The position numbers and the translations under genes were made by a program. From contig CAJJDP010000038.1 in the NCBI GenBank assembly GCA_905182995.1, forward strand, positions 286,352 through 350,351: 64,000 bases of DNA, in the 5' to 3' direction. Origin of the DNA: Paramecium octaurelia. Lineage: Eukaryota > Ciliophora > Oligohymenophorea > Peniculida > Parameciidae. How positions within the stretch are numbered: the first letter of the stretch is position 1; each line of letters opens with the position of its first letter. This document shows positions 25,103 through 37,848 of this stretch, piece by piece. The notes under the pieces are model-generated. The model was not told the origin of the DNA, searched no databases, and worked only from the letters and a program-made list of their open reading frames with translations.

Positions 25103-25398
25103 TTATCTTTTATTTTTTTTAATTAAAATTAAAGTTATTAATAGTAAATATATAAATAACAACTCTTAAATACTTATAAAAAATACACTATTTTATAAAA
25201 AAATGAATATATTATATTAATATGAAGTGAAATTTAAAAACATCATAAAACTGAATACAAATATGCAATATTATTTTCACAGCCTTGAAATCTAATCCCA
25301 TTTGTCCTAACAAAGTGATTTTACTATTAAGTCAGATAACATATGATTATGATTTCATGTAATTTTTAAATCATATATTTAATTATAAATTATAATTA

Positions 25399-26301
25399 AT
25401 GTTACCAGATGAAAAAGAAGCCTAATAAAATAAGTATAGAGAACAAGTTATACATGCCGAAACTTTGAATATGATGGCTAAATACTAGTTAATATTTTTA
25501 AAGATGGAAATCTCTATGAGAAAGGTAGCACTAATACTAAAATTAAAGTAATACTAACTGTTTATAGTAGAGGGAGCTAATAAAAATTTTATGCCTTTAG
25601 AAAACTTAAGTAAACTAGCAGTTATAGTGTTAATCACTTTAAAGTGTTATTTACTTAGATAGCATTGAAGTATTAATAAGTTGGATTAATTATTCAAAAA
25701 AGATAAAAAAGGAATTTGCATCATGCCTTCTTAAAAATTCGCCTATTATTTCCAAAATACAAGAATGATAAAATTAGAAGATCATTCTTATAAGTCATTG
25801 CCTCTAAGGATGCTGAAATTAAAAATCTCTAAATCAAAGAACAAGAAATTACAGAAAATATTGCCAATTAGAAATTAAAAGAATAGGAACTTTTATCTAA
25901 AATAAAACAAAAGGAATTGATATTGACTTAGCTTGAAAATGAATTAAGAAAGAATTCTTCAAATAAAACTCTAGATTCTAAAGTATTTATTGATTTTATT
26001 AAGTTACGAAATTTAGAAGTCGAAAATCAAGAGATGCAAGATCGTATCATGGGCACTGAAGACTCTGTTAGTCTCTTTATAAGAGAGATGAATGATATGT
26101 TAGATAGTCACGAAATTAGCACAAATTTAGGTAGAGATATGTGATAATCCAATAGGAATAGATTCAGATGAAAATTAGTCTTACGAATAACCACCCTAAG
26201 TCATCGAATATCAAAGCTAACGTTTGAATTAAAATTCAAGACAGCAAAAGTCTAAGAACTTTTACTCAAATTAATTGACAAGGAGTACTAAAATTAATTG
26301 A
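25399..26301 (+). CDS. Coiled-coil protein, unknown
   Basis: ATG 25399 begins MLPDEKEAQQNKYREQVIHA. A 24-nt intron (GTAGCA...TAAAG) and a second, about 35 nt and less certain, are followed by a long coiled coil (EIKNLQIKEQEITENIANQK). A further 25-nt intron (GTAGAG...CAATAG) near 26130 extends the tail to QPPQVIEYQSQRLNQ and TGA 26299-26301; unspliced it would stop at 26142. About 270 residues. No family recognised. Confidence 0.6.
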
Positions 26302-26772
26302 AATTATAAATTCCAAAATCAGAATAACTATAATTTTATATTTTAATCTTGTTGCAAAAAATTGGTTCAAAAGACTTAAATAATTAGTTGCTTGATTTTA
26401 GGTCTTGAATAATATAATTCAAATACAACATAAATTCTTATTTATTCTAAAGAAACCAATATTATAAAAAAGAATTCTTGTTTATACATTCTTAAGAACT
26501 AAAATAAAAATTTGTTTCCATTTTATTTTTCTATTCAAAATTAGTTAAGAGGTAAATCAGATTAGTTTCCCTTTCAAACTAATAGGCATACGATATCAAA
26601 ATATAAGTAAAGGAACTATAATTCAAATTTAAAGCAGTAAAGCTACATTATTATGATACTTTAAAATAATAATACTTTTGGATATTTTGATACAAAATAA
26701 CTAAATAATAGAGATAACTGTAATTGATAAATAATTTTTTTTTCACATGTAAATAGTTATTTGAGTTAAGCA
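26302..26772. other. Convergent intergenic region
   Basis: 471 bp between stop codons; strongly A/T-rich. No feature recognised. Confidence 0.45.
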
Positions 26773-29571
26773 TCAATTTACAAATAGATTTCTGAAACTA
26801 TAGTTTATTGCTTTATAGGCTTTTAATTGAATAAGTGCTTTCTTAATTTATTGGCTTGCTTCTTTTATTACTTTTTCTTTTTTTTTCTATCTTCTATCCA
26901 TATTTCGTTATCTCAATTATTCAAAATTCATCTCGCTAGAATTATTCCTATTTTATATTTCTGTGTCAATTTCTAAATACTAACAGTAAAACTAAGAATA
27001 ATTCTCAAACTCCTCAATGCCAAATAACGCTTCAATATCCATTAATTTAGGAAACCCTTTTTTTAAGGAGATTAAATATTATGACAGAACTATTGAAAAA
27101 TTTCCTTCTGGTTCAAAGTGAGTAAATTCTTAAATTTAATCAAAATTTGAAATAGAACTAAATTGAATTTATTTAAATTTTTCTTCCATCTCTTTTTTAT
27201 TCTTGATTAATAATAATTCATTTAAATTCTATGAGAACCCTTTCATACATTTTTCGTTTTTTGAAGTTTAAGTGATGATGTGAGTATACTTTTTTGTCAA
27301 TTTACCATTTAAATTTCTTATACTCTTCATCCTACTTTTTTGCTTGAGATTACAGATCTGATACTCAGGATTTTAATTTTCTTACATATCTTCTTCAATT
27401 AAATTATAACTATTAAGAAAATCTTCTAGGTAAGTCTTTCTTTTAAAATTTAGGTTGATTAGTTTTGAACTTTCAAATCTTTATTGTGCTTATTTGATTT
27501 ATGAGATACATTTTCTTGCGTTAAAATCAATTCTATCTCTTCTAAAATAAGCTGATTAATGAAATTTATCAAATTATTTTACGAATTTAATAAAATGTGT
27601 AGCTGATCTAAGATAAAATTTAATTATACACATTAAAATGTAATTTTTCACAATCTCTTGAAGTGTGATCATCCATTGAACAAACATAACAACGAACACC
27701 AATAGATCCATAATCCTTTCGAAAGACTATTTTATGCCTTATCATGTAATACAATTCTAAATCTAAACTTGGACAAGATGAAGCTTTAGCAGAATATTGA
27801 AATTCTTTTAAGCTCTTCTAAAACTGGTTTTAAAAAATTTGAAATACACTTGAGAAATTAGCACTTCTTGTGCTGGCAGATCTGGGTAAATTTGAATAAA
27901 AACTGATTTCTCCAAAATATTGATTTTTTCTCTTTTGATCAATCACTACACCAGTTTTTTTATAAAAAATATCCACTTACCCAGATTTGATAATGAACAT
28001 ATCATAGTTTTATTAGGAATCAAATTCATCAAAAATAACTTCCTCTGGATTATAAATTCTTTCTTTCATATTTGACATGACAACCTCAATTAGAAATTAT
28101 TAAGAATTATTCTTTAATAAGATATTACAATATCCAAGTAGTTTTCCATTTATTTATTTCCTTAAATTATGAGCTAATTCATTTTAAACTTAATTGGTAA
28201 AATCTTATAAAACTAAGGATTTAGAATCAATAACAAAATGAATATATCTTCTAATTCTATTCTATAAGTGATTGGAAATGCCAGTTTTTTTCATCAACCT
28301 ATTTGCACCATTAATTTTCTCCTTTTTCAATTTTTTTTGTCCATCAATCTCTTAGAGCGCAAATCCTATAGAATTCATTGTAAAAGCAAAGCCTCCACAA
28401 GCAACCAATAGAAGGAGAATTCCAATACATCTTTCTTCAGGTGTTTATGGACTTATATCACCATAACCTACAGTAGTCATTGTTGCTATTCCCCAATACA
28501 AAGAATTTACATACCTAATCGTCCAATCGGAAAAATAGATATCTGCTAACCAAGAATGATCACTTGGCTCTTAGTATGCTATATAATGGAATATGCAGCC
28601 TAGTATATGAGCAAAATATAACACAAAGAAAAATAACTTACAAAAATTGATGATTGCTGCTACGCGAGGTCTCATTGATAATAATTCATCAAATTTGTCA
28701 ATTATTTTTTTTAACTTCGCTAACCTTATTAATTTTAAAACTTTAACAAATCTCAAAAATTTAAGTAATCTTATTAATTTTGCACTTTGAACTTATGAGG
28801 ACGATTCATCCATAATTATATCATAAGGGAATGCTGAAACAGAATCAAGCCAAAACCAAAATTTCATATATTCCTTTAATATGTCTTTTCTATTCATATT
28901 TAATTTGCCCTCCAAATAAACACCTGTGTTCAAATTGAGTAGGATATCAAATATAAAAATAGTTGCACTTATTCTTGAAAATAATTAAATTATTTCAATC
29001 TCAAAACCTATCATTAAAGGTACTGTTATCATTTCGTAAATTACTAATAGCAAGCATAATAGATCCCATAATATTTTCATTGAACCATTTGGGCTAAAAG
29101 TATAAGGTTATTTTAAAGTAACTGCTGATTTTGCCTTTCTATATAGTCTTCTAACTTTATTAGCAATGCGCTTCCAATTAAAACTAAAGTTTCTCTTTAA
29201 TACATTCTTGGTCGATAATAATCTTCTCTTATAATCATTTTGAGCTAAGCGTCGCCTCTCCTTAATTCTGTATCCTTCTAAAGACTTGCCAGCTAAATCA
29301 TAATCAGATCCACTAGTTATTGCTTCATCTGATAAGAATTTATATTATTTTTTTGTCAACACCTCTTTGTTTTAGGTTTGAATGTATTATAAATATTATT
29401 CCATTATAAATAATAAATAATTTCATTTAAAATCCAAGATTCAATCTTTTTGATTTTCGGCTCCAACTCCAATTCAACTTAAACTTAATATTGATTAGTT
29501 TCAGTACTTTTATTAGATTTATTGTTAAAGACAAAATATTTTAGTGGATGAATATGTAGTTTAGACTTCAT
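26773..29571 (-). CDS. Cyclic-nucleotide-gated / EAG-like K+ channel
   Basis: About 900 residues. Six membrane segments are visible: S1 begins ILWDLLCLLLVIYEMITVPL, and the S4 voltage sensor is RLLKFLRFVKVLKLIRLAKL with regularly spaced Arg/Lys. The pore helix and filter are YWGIATMTTVGYGDISP, a K+-selective GYG. The C-linker follows, then a cyclic-nucleotide-binding fold (IYNPEEVIFDEFDSQQNYDM, FGEISFYSNLPRSASTRSAN). The C-terminal tail is long and Q/K-rich. The N-terminus begins MKSKLHIHPLKYFVFNNKS; at least one intron separates it from LAGKSLEGYRIKERRR. This family sets membrane potential and ciliary response in Paramecium, which has many paralogues. It is divergent from the next gene across 96 bp. 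Confidence 0.92.
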
Positions 29572-29667
29572 AAATTATCTGTGTCGTCATTTACAACATT
29601 TTCTTTGAAGCCTCTCTGAAACCTATTCGATTCTTGATATTATGACTCTATTTTAATTATATAATTA

Positions 29668-30722
29668 ATGAATATTGATCTGATTAAAGTAATTGAGAAA
29701 AATTAACAAAAACTTGATTAGCATAGTCAAAAGCTATCTGCTTAAGCCAGAGATATTTATGCATTAGTATTGGATTCAAAATTAATAGACTATACTTTAC
29801 GGGAATAGTAATTTTAAAAGCAGTAGCATTGAAAGGAGTTATGTAAGTACAAGAAAATCAACAAAATAGAATTCTGTAGTTCCCAATAAATCTGAACTCT
29901 CTCGTCTTATCGATTCGGTAAGAATACTATATGACCTTCAAGTCCTCTCCAATATCTGTTAAACAATCGCATATTGATCAGATTGCTTCAGTTAGTCCTA
30001 ATCGAGATGACTTAACTAGAATAAGAATGGAAAACGCTGCATTGAAAGAAAAAATGAATTCCAAGGAGAAGTAGATCGATCAACTAGATAAGACAATCAA
30101 TGCATTAAAAAAAGAAAAGGATCTTATGATTTAATAGTATTAGAATACGATTAATCGCATCACTAAAGAATTAGAAATTGGTAAAAAAAATGCTATGAAT
30201 GTGGAACAAGCACTCTAAGATTAAATTAAATTTTTAGAATAAAGTCTAGAAAAAAATTAAAATAACGACTTTAGATTAAAAGAAATGGAGTCCACTATGC
30301 AGACTCTAATTTTAGAAAATGAATAATTGAAACAATAAAAAAAAGATGATGCTAAATGGTTAAGAGAATTATAGGAATAATTTGAAATTTTTTATACAAA
30401 AAGTTAAGAAACAAAAAATAAAATAGAGGATACCAAACATTTTATATCCTAACTATCAGAAATTACACAATATTTGATAAACAAGTAAGCGCCTCCTTTA
30501 GAATTTTTCGTTCATATGAATAAATTACAAAAATAATAAAAAGTTGATGCCACTCCATTACCAAAGGGAAGCTCAATGAAGCTAATATTTGCTTAAGTTT
30601 TTTCATTGCAAATAGAATCATTGGTAACCTTGAATTAGATTCTTAAAGACACTAAGACCCAAGTGGAAAAATTTTCTAATTAATATATTTCCTAAGTTGG
30701 TTTGTAATTGGTTTCATTATGA
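29668..30722 (+). CDS. Coiled-coil protein, unknown
   Basis: ATG 29668 starts MNIDLIKVIEKNQQKLDQHS. A 22-nt intron (GTATTG...TAATAG) and a 25-nt intron (GTAAGA...TTCAAG) give a Ser-rich linker (YVSTRKSTKQNSVVPNKSEL) followed by about 200 residues of coiled coil (ENAALKEKMNSKEKQIDQLD). It ends at TGA 30720-30722, about 330 residues. No known domain. It shares a 96-bp divergent promoter region with the K+ channel gene. Confidence 0.7.
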
Positions 30723-30819
30723 TTATATAATTAGTAGATAATATAATAAAATTAAAATACTTTTATTCTTAAGAATTTTTAACATATACTTTATATTCAT
30801 ATTTTAGGTACTTATTCTT

Positions 30820-31020
30820 ATGGTAGAACTTAAAGAAAATGCTATAAATCGCTCATCCTATTTTGATATATCTATATTGTTAAAATATACTTCATCTTCA
30901 ATCTCCAAGCAAGAAGTTTAATAAATTCAAAGAATTCAATTCTTCATTTATTATTACAAATTATTTAATAAGGTTTGGATCATTAAAAGAGATTATTAGA
31001 AAATGTTTTGCAGTTAATGA
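30820..31020 (+). CDS. Short ORF, doubtful
   Basis: A 66-residue frame starting MVELKENAINRSSYFDISIL and ending at TGA 31018-31020. No domain or intron evidence. In DNA with a single stop codon frames of this size arise by chance, so it is listed only because it is the sole candidate in the 830 bp between 30723 and 31552. The remainder of that gap is AT-rich with no gene. Confidence 0.25.
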
Positions 31021-31094
31021 CCTTTATTATTATGTGATTTGTACCTGATTCTTCTTATTCAAACTTATTAAATCAAATAATTATCAATGCATTC

Positions 31095-31165
31095 TACGAA
31101 ATTATTAATTAATAATATATTTATTAATAATATATTATTAATATTATATTAAATAATAATGTATT
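31095..31165. repeat. AT-only near-palindromic low-complexity tract
   Basis: Runs of ATTAATAATATATTTATTAA-type sequence, made only of A and T with partial inverted symmetry. It may be replication slippage or an intergenic spacer; no function is evident. Confidence 0.4.
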
Positions 31166-31552
31166 ACAAATTGCTTGATTCAGGGTTATATAAATAATGA
31201 AGTCATACATCCTCCTAAATCTTCTATTTTTATAGAAGTTGCCATATAAAGCGAAAATTAAACGAAAAGTTAGACATTATAATAAAATGATTTTTAGCAT
31301 AATGTTATTTTCAAAGGAATAAATTTTTATTTATATTTTGAAGCATAACTCTAATTCACAATTTTATTATTCATTACATCATAATTTTCATCTTATTATA
31401 TTGCTATTCAATTTTTGCTTTTAATTAATATATTTTGTAATAATTTTTTGATATGTTCTTAGAAATAATATTTAGAGGATAATAATCGTAGATAATAATT
31501 AGATTATTAAATATTTATTTATATATTAATTAATCAACCCTAACTACTTTCT

Positions 31553-34491
31553 ATGTTCGCCAAAATTGCCTAAAAGTTTAAATCATTGACAATGAAAAGC
31601 TAAATCATTTTATTTAATATGATGACTCTTGTTGTTGTACTATCAATTGGTTGGATTAATTATTACGTTTAAACAGAAATATTTTCAGTAATTTCTTCAA
31701 GTTCATTCTCTCAAATACTTTAGGCATAGGATTAAGATTAGATTGGTTTTATAGCTTAAAATATTGCAATAATTGTTGAATTAAAATTTATAACAGGTTT
31801 CAATATAATTTAACTTATTAGTTCTCTAACAAATAGAGTCAATAAAAAGCTTTTATAATTTTTTCGAGATAGAGAAACAAAATATAGAAAATAATTAAAA
31901 ATTGAATCCTTGCATATCGGTACATGAATTTTTGAATGATAAGAATCTACTTTCAACTCAAAGATTTTGTTATTTTGCCATTGGAGTTTCTGACTATATT
32001 ACTCTACCGTAAGATGAAAAAGAACTCCTCATTCTCAACGATTTTATTTCATTTCTTAATCACTATAGCTTAGTAATAAATGTTCCATTTACTGGCAAAC
32101 TTCAAATTGCATCAATTTCTCCAACAAAGTATTTTGCTCAATTTCCTTCATCTCTTTTAATACCTTCTTATGATATAACAACGCGATTTTGGTAAATAAT
32201 TAATATATTGAAGGTATAATAATCACATCATTAAGACTGAAGCTGATTCAAATACTGGTTTTGTTTTCTCACCTCTTAATGACGCCTTCGCATCTCAAAT
32301 AAAAGAGATGTCAATTACAAATTCAATATACAAAGCAGACAAAATGATTGGAATAATCAAAGAAGGATTACTAGTAAATAGCAAATTGATACCTACTATT
32401 CCATATAATGTTTTATTACTAGATAAAGATGGCTTAGTAGTATATTTTAACATGGAATAATTAATCAATAAAACGGATTATTTTTATATATATGATGAAA
32501 ATATTACTGGATTTAATTAAACTGATTGGGAAGAAATGATTTAATTTTCTAGTTAAAGAGACAAAGTAATTTTGGTTTTAGAGAATAAATTATAGAAAGA
32601 GAAAGTAAATATCTATTCTCTCGAAGTCTTAAAGAATAATTTCACTCTGGTCGTGTAATTATTATTAATTATTAAAGATATACTAATATTACTACTAAAA
32701 TAGATAATCAGAATAAATCAGAAGCAATAAGGGAAAAATCTTTCTTTAATTTTTCAATCTCACTTTTTATCTAAATATTTTTAGGATTTGCAGCCATTAC
32801 TCTTTAGAGTATTGTGCTTTTAGTGGTTTTCAAGCCTTTAAGACAGTTTAATTCTATTATTAAATAATATATATTATCACAAGGCAATAACGTCAATAGT
32901 GAAATATTTAAAATAATTAATACAAAATCTTAAGAGTAAAATGCTCTGACTAATTTACAAAATAAACTTTTAAGTTTTTCATAAATCCNCGTTTAAACAG
33001 AAATATTTTCAGTAATTTCTTCAAGTTCATTCTCTCAAATACTTTAGGCATAGGATTAAGATTAGATTGGTTTTATAGCTTAAAATATTGCAATAATTGT
33101 TGAATTAAAATTTATAACAGGTTTCAATATAATTTAACTTATTAGTTCTCTAACAAATAGAGTCAATAAAAAGCTTTTATAATTTTTTCGAGATAGAGAA
33201 ACAAAATATAGAAAATAATTAAAAATTGAATCCTTGCATATCGGTACATGAATTTTTGAATGATAAGAATCTACTTTCAACTCAAAGATTTTGTTATTTT
33301 GCCATTGGAGTTTCTGACTATATTACTCTACCGTAAGATGAAAAAGAACTCCTCATTCTCAACGATTTTATTTCATTTCTTAATCACTATAGCTTAGTAA
33401 TAAATGTTCCATTTACTGGCAAACTTCAAATTGCATCAATTTCTCCAACAAAGTATTTTGCTCAATTTCCTTCATCTCTTTTAATACCTTCTTATGATAT
33501 AACAACGCGATTTTGGTAAATAATTAATATATTGAAGGTATAATAATCACATCATTAAGACTGAAGCTGATTCAAATACTGGTTTTGTTTTCTCACCTCT
33601 TAATGACGCCTTCGCATCTCAAATAAAAGAGATGTCAATTACAAATTCAATATACAAAGCAGACAAAATGATTGGAATAATCAAAGAAGGATTACTAGTA
33701 AATAGCAAATTGATACCTACTATTCCATATAATGTTTTATTACTAGATAAAGATGGCTTAGTAGTATATTTTAACATGGAATAATTAATCAATAAAACGG
33801 ATTATTTTTATATATATGATGAAAATATTACTGGATTTAATTAAACTGATTGGGAAGAAATGATTTAATTTTCTAGTTAAAGAGACAAAGTAATTTTGGT
33901 TTTAGAGAATAAATTATAGAAAGAGAAAGTAAATATCTATTCTCTCGAAGTCTTAAAGAATAATTTCACTCTGGTCGTGTAATTATTATTAATTATTAAA
34001 GATATACTAATATTACTACTAAAATAGATAATCAGAATAAATCAGAAGCAATAAGGGAAAAATCTTTCTTTAATTTTTCAATCTCACTTTTTATCTAAAT
34101 ATTTTTAGGATTTGCAGCCATTACTCTTTAGAGTATTGTGCTTTTAGTGGTTTTCAAGCCTTTAAGACAGTTTAATTCTATTATTAAATAATATATATTA
34201 TCACAAGGCAATAACGTCAATAGTGAAATATTTAAAATAATTAATACAAAATCTTAAGAGTAAAATGCTCTGACTAATTTACAAAATAAACTTTTAAGTT
34301 TTTCATAAATCCTATCCGAAAGTTAAGGAAGAAAGTGTGAAATGTGTAAAATTTGGGAAGCCTTTTCATATGATTAGAATGATCCTGAATAAGAATTTGA
34401 TGAGTTTAGAAATTAATTTTAATTAATAGAAAATGGGAGGTAAGAATTCGGCAAATAAATGTTAAAAATAATAAAACTAGGAATACATTGA
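31553..34491 (+). CDS. Cache-like sensory membrane protein, disrupted by assembly duplication
   Basis: ATG 31553 starts MFAKIAQKFKSLTMKSQIIL, followed by a membrane segment (NMMTLVVVLSIGWINYYV). A probable extracellular sensor-like domain follows (FCYFAIGVSDYITLPQDEKE; VLLLDKDGLVVYFNMEQLI), then a second membrane segment (FAAITLQSIVLLVVFKPLRQ) and a cytosolic helical part. Short introns are needed (24 nt near 31920; 22 nt GTAAAT...TTGAAG near 32193). At 32989 the sequence is N and 31666-32988 is repeated exactly at 32990-34312. The real gene probably runs 31553-32988 and then 34313 to about 34491, with QGRKCEMCKIWEAFSYDQND near the end. The 3' end is uncertain. Such Cache-type receptors are abundant in ciliates; ligand unknown. 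Confidence 0.65.
31666..32988 (+). repeat. Copy 1 of exact 1323-bp direct repeat
   Basis: Starts at CGTTTAAACAGAAATATTTT and ends at TTTTTCATAAATCC immediately before the N at 32989. I saw no difference from copy 2 on reading both. It is most simply the right end of one contig. Confidence 0.95.
32989..32989. other. Single ambiguous base (N), scaffold join
   Basis: The only non-ACGT base in the window, placed exactly between the two identical 1323-bp copies. It marks a contig join of unknown gap size rather than a biological position. Confidence 0.95.
32990..34312 (+). repeat. Copy 2 of exact 1323-bp direct repeat
   Basis: Identical to 31666-32988, then continues into unique sequence (TATCCGAAAGTTAAGG). 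It is most simply the left end of the next contig, overlapping the previous one. Confidence 0.95.
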
Positions 34492-34773
34492 TTTTCATAT
34501 TCTTTATATTTACGAATTAAATTATTGGGTTGTGAATTAATTGTTTATAATTAATGTTATAGATATTATGAAAATTCTATTAATCATCTTAGATTGGTTT
34601 TAGAAGATATTAAGTCCATAAAAATTTAATGATAAATAAGATTATGGAAAGAACTAAATTATATTGTAGATTAATTAAATCTGCTTTATAATTTATTTAA
34701 TATTTTTAAAAAAGAGAAAATGATTGGTAAAATTACATTAATAGATTCACTATTGCTGATTTGTTATTGGAAT

Positions 34774-36733
34774 TCATCCTTAATTCTCATCTTCCTCTTC
34801 TGAATAATAAACCTCCATACAGACAGAGTTTTCTAAATAATAACATTGATATAATACTTTTAAATTTCGATGAATTCTTTGAGAGGCTAGGGATCATTTC
34901 AAGATCATCTAGATCTTCGTCATTTACAACTTTATTGTCCTCTAGTATAGTTTTTGTTAAGCCTTTGGATACATAATAAAAGTATTAAAGGTAATCTTGT
35001 AGAACCTAAACGATTAAGATGAGCATATTACCCTTGGAATTTCTCTTTCATTATTTAATAACTCGATATCTTGATTTTTTTAAATTACTTAGATCCAGTT
35101 TCTATCAAATTGCTTTGTATAATTAATGAAGATCTGATAAAGTTTGGAAAATTCAGAATCATTTAATAAAAATTATTTAGCAGATTTAATTATTTCCTCT
35201 GGAACATCTACTGAATCACAGTTTACTAAAAGTATTTAATTTAAATTTACTTTTATTATTTGAGTATGCCCTTTGAATTGTTGTAGGTCTATAAAATTCA
35301 AATTATTCTTAAGTTTAAAATTAATCGAATTAATCATGTTCTTGTATTTATTATTCAAGATTCCTCTGAGATAGTGCCACCTTTATCACTTCAAATAAGG
35401 GCTCTTGATTTTAATTCTTTTTCCTAATCAAAAGTTCATCTATATCAAAATTACTATTTTATAAGGCAAAATTGAAAAATTTTTATGCATCATTTAATGT
35501 TGCATCAGATTAAGTATCTAAATGTTCGTTATAATTTGATGATCCAATTGATGTTCTTTCTTGGTTTGGAGTGATTGTTTTTTGTTTATTATATGCAACA
35601 GCAATTTAATCTTTATGAATTTAAATAAACCTTTAAAGGTAGGAGTGCTCTAAATAATAATATAAATAAGTGTAGATATGTTCATGTTGTAAGTTTTCAA
35701 TTTTAAAAATTAGAGGCTCTGGTAAAAATTGAGACACAAAACTAAAATAATAATAAATATCTATTTTACTCTTTATCAAATCTCATGAATTCTATAAAAG
35801 AACCCACATTAGATCCAAAAACCTATTTAGTTTCATCATAGTACAAACTTGTTTCTTGTTAAACTCTCTCACTTAACTATTCATAAAATTCTTCATAACA
35901 ACAATCCAGATGTCCAATCCAATGGACAGATACCTGATTTTATTTAATTGCATAGAAATACTTCATTGATTGAGAGATCTTATATTGATTTATTAAAATT
36001 TCTTAGTAAATCCACTATTTCTGTATAAAATTTATGAGAAGTTTCAATCTGAAATTAATCCTTTATACTATTTTTTTGTTTGAGCAAAAAATTATCATAA
36101 ATTTCGTAAGTAATCTAGAAGGAAGGAGTGAAACCTAGGTCTTAATTGACACCTTGATCAAATTCTTTAAGAAACTTAGACTATCTTTCTGCTTGCAAGG
36201 TTCGTACGAAGCATTCAAGGAGCAGCTCTTAAAATTATTCATTTCTAATTATCTTTAATTAAAATTAACAGTACATATTTGATCCATAATTGATTCATTA
36301 TTCTCCAAATTGAAAATTTAGGGTATTGGGGATATTGAGGAAAACATTTTTTATGTAATTCATTCACAATGTTTTCCAAGGGATGCATAATGCTATTTAA
36401 CTCTATAATGGAATTACTATATGCTTCCCAATACATGACGTATTCACTTAATAGGTCTATACTATTTGTGGAATTGATGGTGATGAATGTAGAAAAGTAC
36501 ATATATAATCCCTACAGATAGCATTCGACTGAACAATACAATTATTCTAAAAGATCAATAATGCAAATTTATTCAAATTAAACTTCTTCTTCCTGTTCTT
36601 CCGATTATATATTTTTAGACTCAACTTTAAATAGAGGCAATTATTCAAATTCAAAAGATTCGCTTTATAAATTCCATCTGAATTTTAAAAATCGTGATTT
36701 AAGTACCTCATTTTTATCTAATTTTTGGCTCAT
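34774..36733 (-). CDS. Helical protein of unknown function
   Basis: ATG 36733 begins MSQKLDKNEVLKSRFLKFRW. Mostly helical sequence follows: IIDLLEQLYCSVECYLQGLY, MYWEAYSNSIIELNSIMHPL, SIWRIMNQLWIKY, then after a 22-nt intron IIRNEQFQELLLECFVRTLQ. A 28-nt intron (GTATTT...AATCAG) joins SINE to VSVHWIGHLDCCYEEFYEQL and LYYDETKQVFGSNVGSFIEF. The C-terminus is acidic (YYSEEEDENQG) after a 25-nt intron. Exons in the 34950-35750 interval were not traced. The helix pattern is faintly cullin-like but I would not claim that. Its start is 38 bp downstream, on the minus strand, from the F-box gene stop. Confidence 0.6.
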
Positions 36734-36771
36734 TAAATCTATTATTTATTGTTTGTTTTATTTTAATTAGT

Positions 36772-37373
36772 TCATTAGCTTTAATTTAAATCATATTTAA
36801 ATACCTCATTTGATATCATTTAAAACTCAAACAAACTATCGAACCCCTTTTATTCCCATTCCAAACGCTAAGCAAGCATTATTTAGAATTCTGACTCGCA
36901 ATATAATCCTATTGTTTCTCTTTTTAAAATGGGTTTTGGAAATACTGATTCACAAAGTAAAAATGGAATTTTCAATGCTTTTCTAAATCAATGTATTTTA
37001 TTATCTTACTTCTATTACAACATTTGCTTATATTGGAGTTTCCAATCCAAAAAACATTTCTCAAAATTAGTTTAACGAATTTGATCTCTCTAAATATTAT
37101 CAGGATAATAAATTTCAAGAGCTATTTCCAGTTAATCTTTGAGAAATTATTTATAGTAATTCTCTGCAAAGAATTAATAATGTTTCTATCTATATATATT
37201 ATATATGAAACCTTAACATATTCATTTAAAATACGAGAAGTTGCTCCCAAAGTTAATACATCTTTTAGGCTCAAAAACCATGTTATTCTTTTAAATATTT
37301 CGTAATTATAGAGATTGTTTGTAGATTTTTCTTAATTAGTTTCTAATTGAAAATTTTAATCCTTTAGATCCAT
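36772..37373 (-). CDS. F-box protein
   Basis: ATG 37373 begins MDLKDQNFQLETNQEKSTNN. An F-box-like helix triplet follows: LYNYEIFKRITWFLSLKDVL, then TLGATSRILNEYVK. A 26-nt intron (GTTTCA...GATAG) and a 27-nt intron (GTAAGA...GATTTAG) are required. The middle contains FLDWKLQYKQMLQQ, the W..+Y pattern common just after F-boxes. About 180 residues, ending FQMISNEVFKYDLNQSQ. F-box proteins bind SKP1 and bring substrates to SCF ubiquitin ligases; no substrate domain is visible. A small ubiquitin-like gene lies 205 bp upstream on the same strand. Confidence 0.72.
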
Positions 37374-37578
37374 CTATAATTTTTATATATATGTAAATTA
37401 TTGATCGATAAATTTTAATATTCATTAAGAAAATTAAAAATCTGATACATACTGCAAAATGATGATAGTTCATAATTTAGAATCCTATATAGAATGAGTA
37501 ACTATCTATCACAAAAAATCCAATAAAAAGAAAATTTACACAAATATATTGAAAATATTTGAATGAATTATCATAATC

Positions 37579-37848
37579 TCATTTCTTATTTCTATAACAT
37601 ATTTTTTCAGTCAATTAAGAGGTAATCACATGAACAGTATCGCAATCCGTTATTCCTTTGTCTCTTAGATAATCATTATCTTCCAAAAGTGAGGTTTCAA
37701 ATCCAATATATAACCTATCAGAAGTTAAATTAATAATCTCAGCAAGCTGTTGCTTCAATTATAATACAGTTCTTGTATCTGGCTTGATATCCAATTCAAC
37801 AGTCATCCCGGTAACAAATCTGCAGTACAGCTTTTTAATGTCATTCAT
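37579..37848 (-). CDS. Small ubiquitin-like domain protein
   Basis: An intronless 89-residue frame. It has the beta-grasp pattern: MNDIKKLYCRFVTGMTVELD, IKPDTRTVLQLKQQLAEIIN, SDRLYIGFETSLLEDNDYLR and KGITDCDTVHVIT, parallel to ubiquitin 'TI.VKA.I' helix, 'QRLIFAGK.LEDG.TL' and 'I....TLHLV'. There is no C-terminal Gly-Gly, so it is unlikely to be conjugated as is and may act as a binding module. It lies upstream of an F-box gene, a suggestive but unproven pairing. Confidence 0.72.

Noticed and set aside
31666-34312. True tandem gene duplication
   Set aside because: The copies show no divergence and the junction is a single N exactly at both breakpoints; a contig-overlap artefact explains all of it.
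34774-36733. Cullin assignment
   Set aside because: Some helices looked cullin-like at first, but after splicing the order and key motifs do not match; left as unknown.
36991-37305. Hydrophobic plus-strand frame of about 100 residues open under the standard code
   Set aside because: It lies antisense to the F-box gene, whose minus-strand exons splice with typical mini-introns and show conserved motifs.
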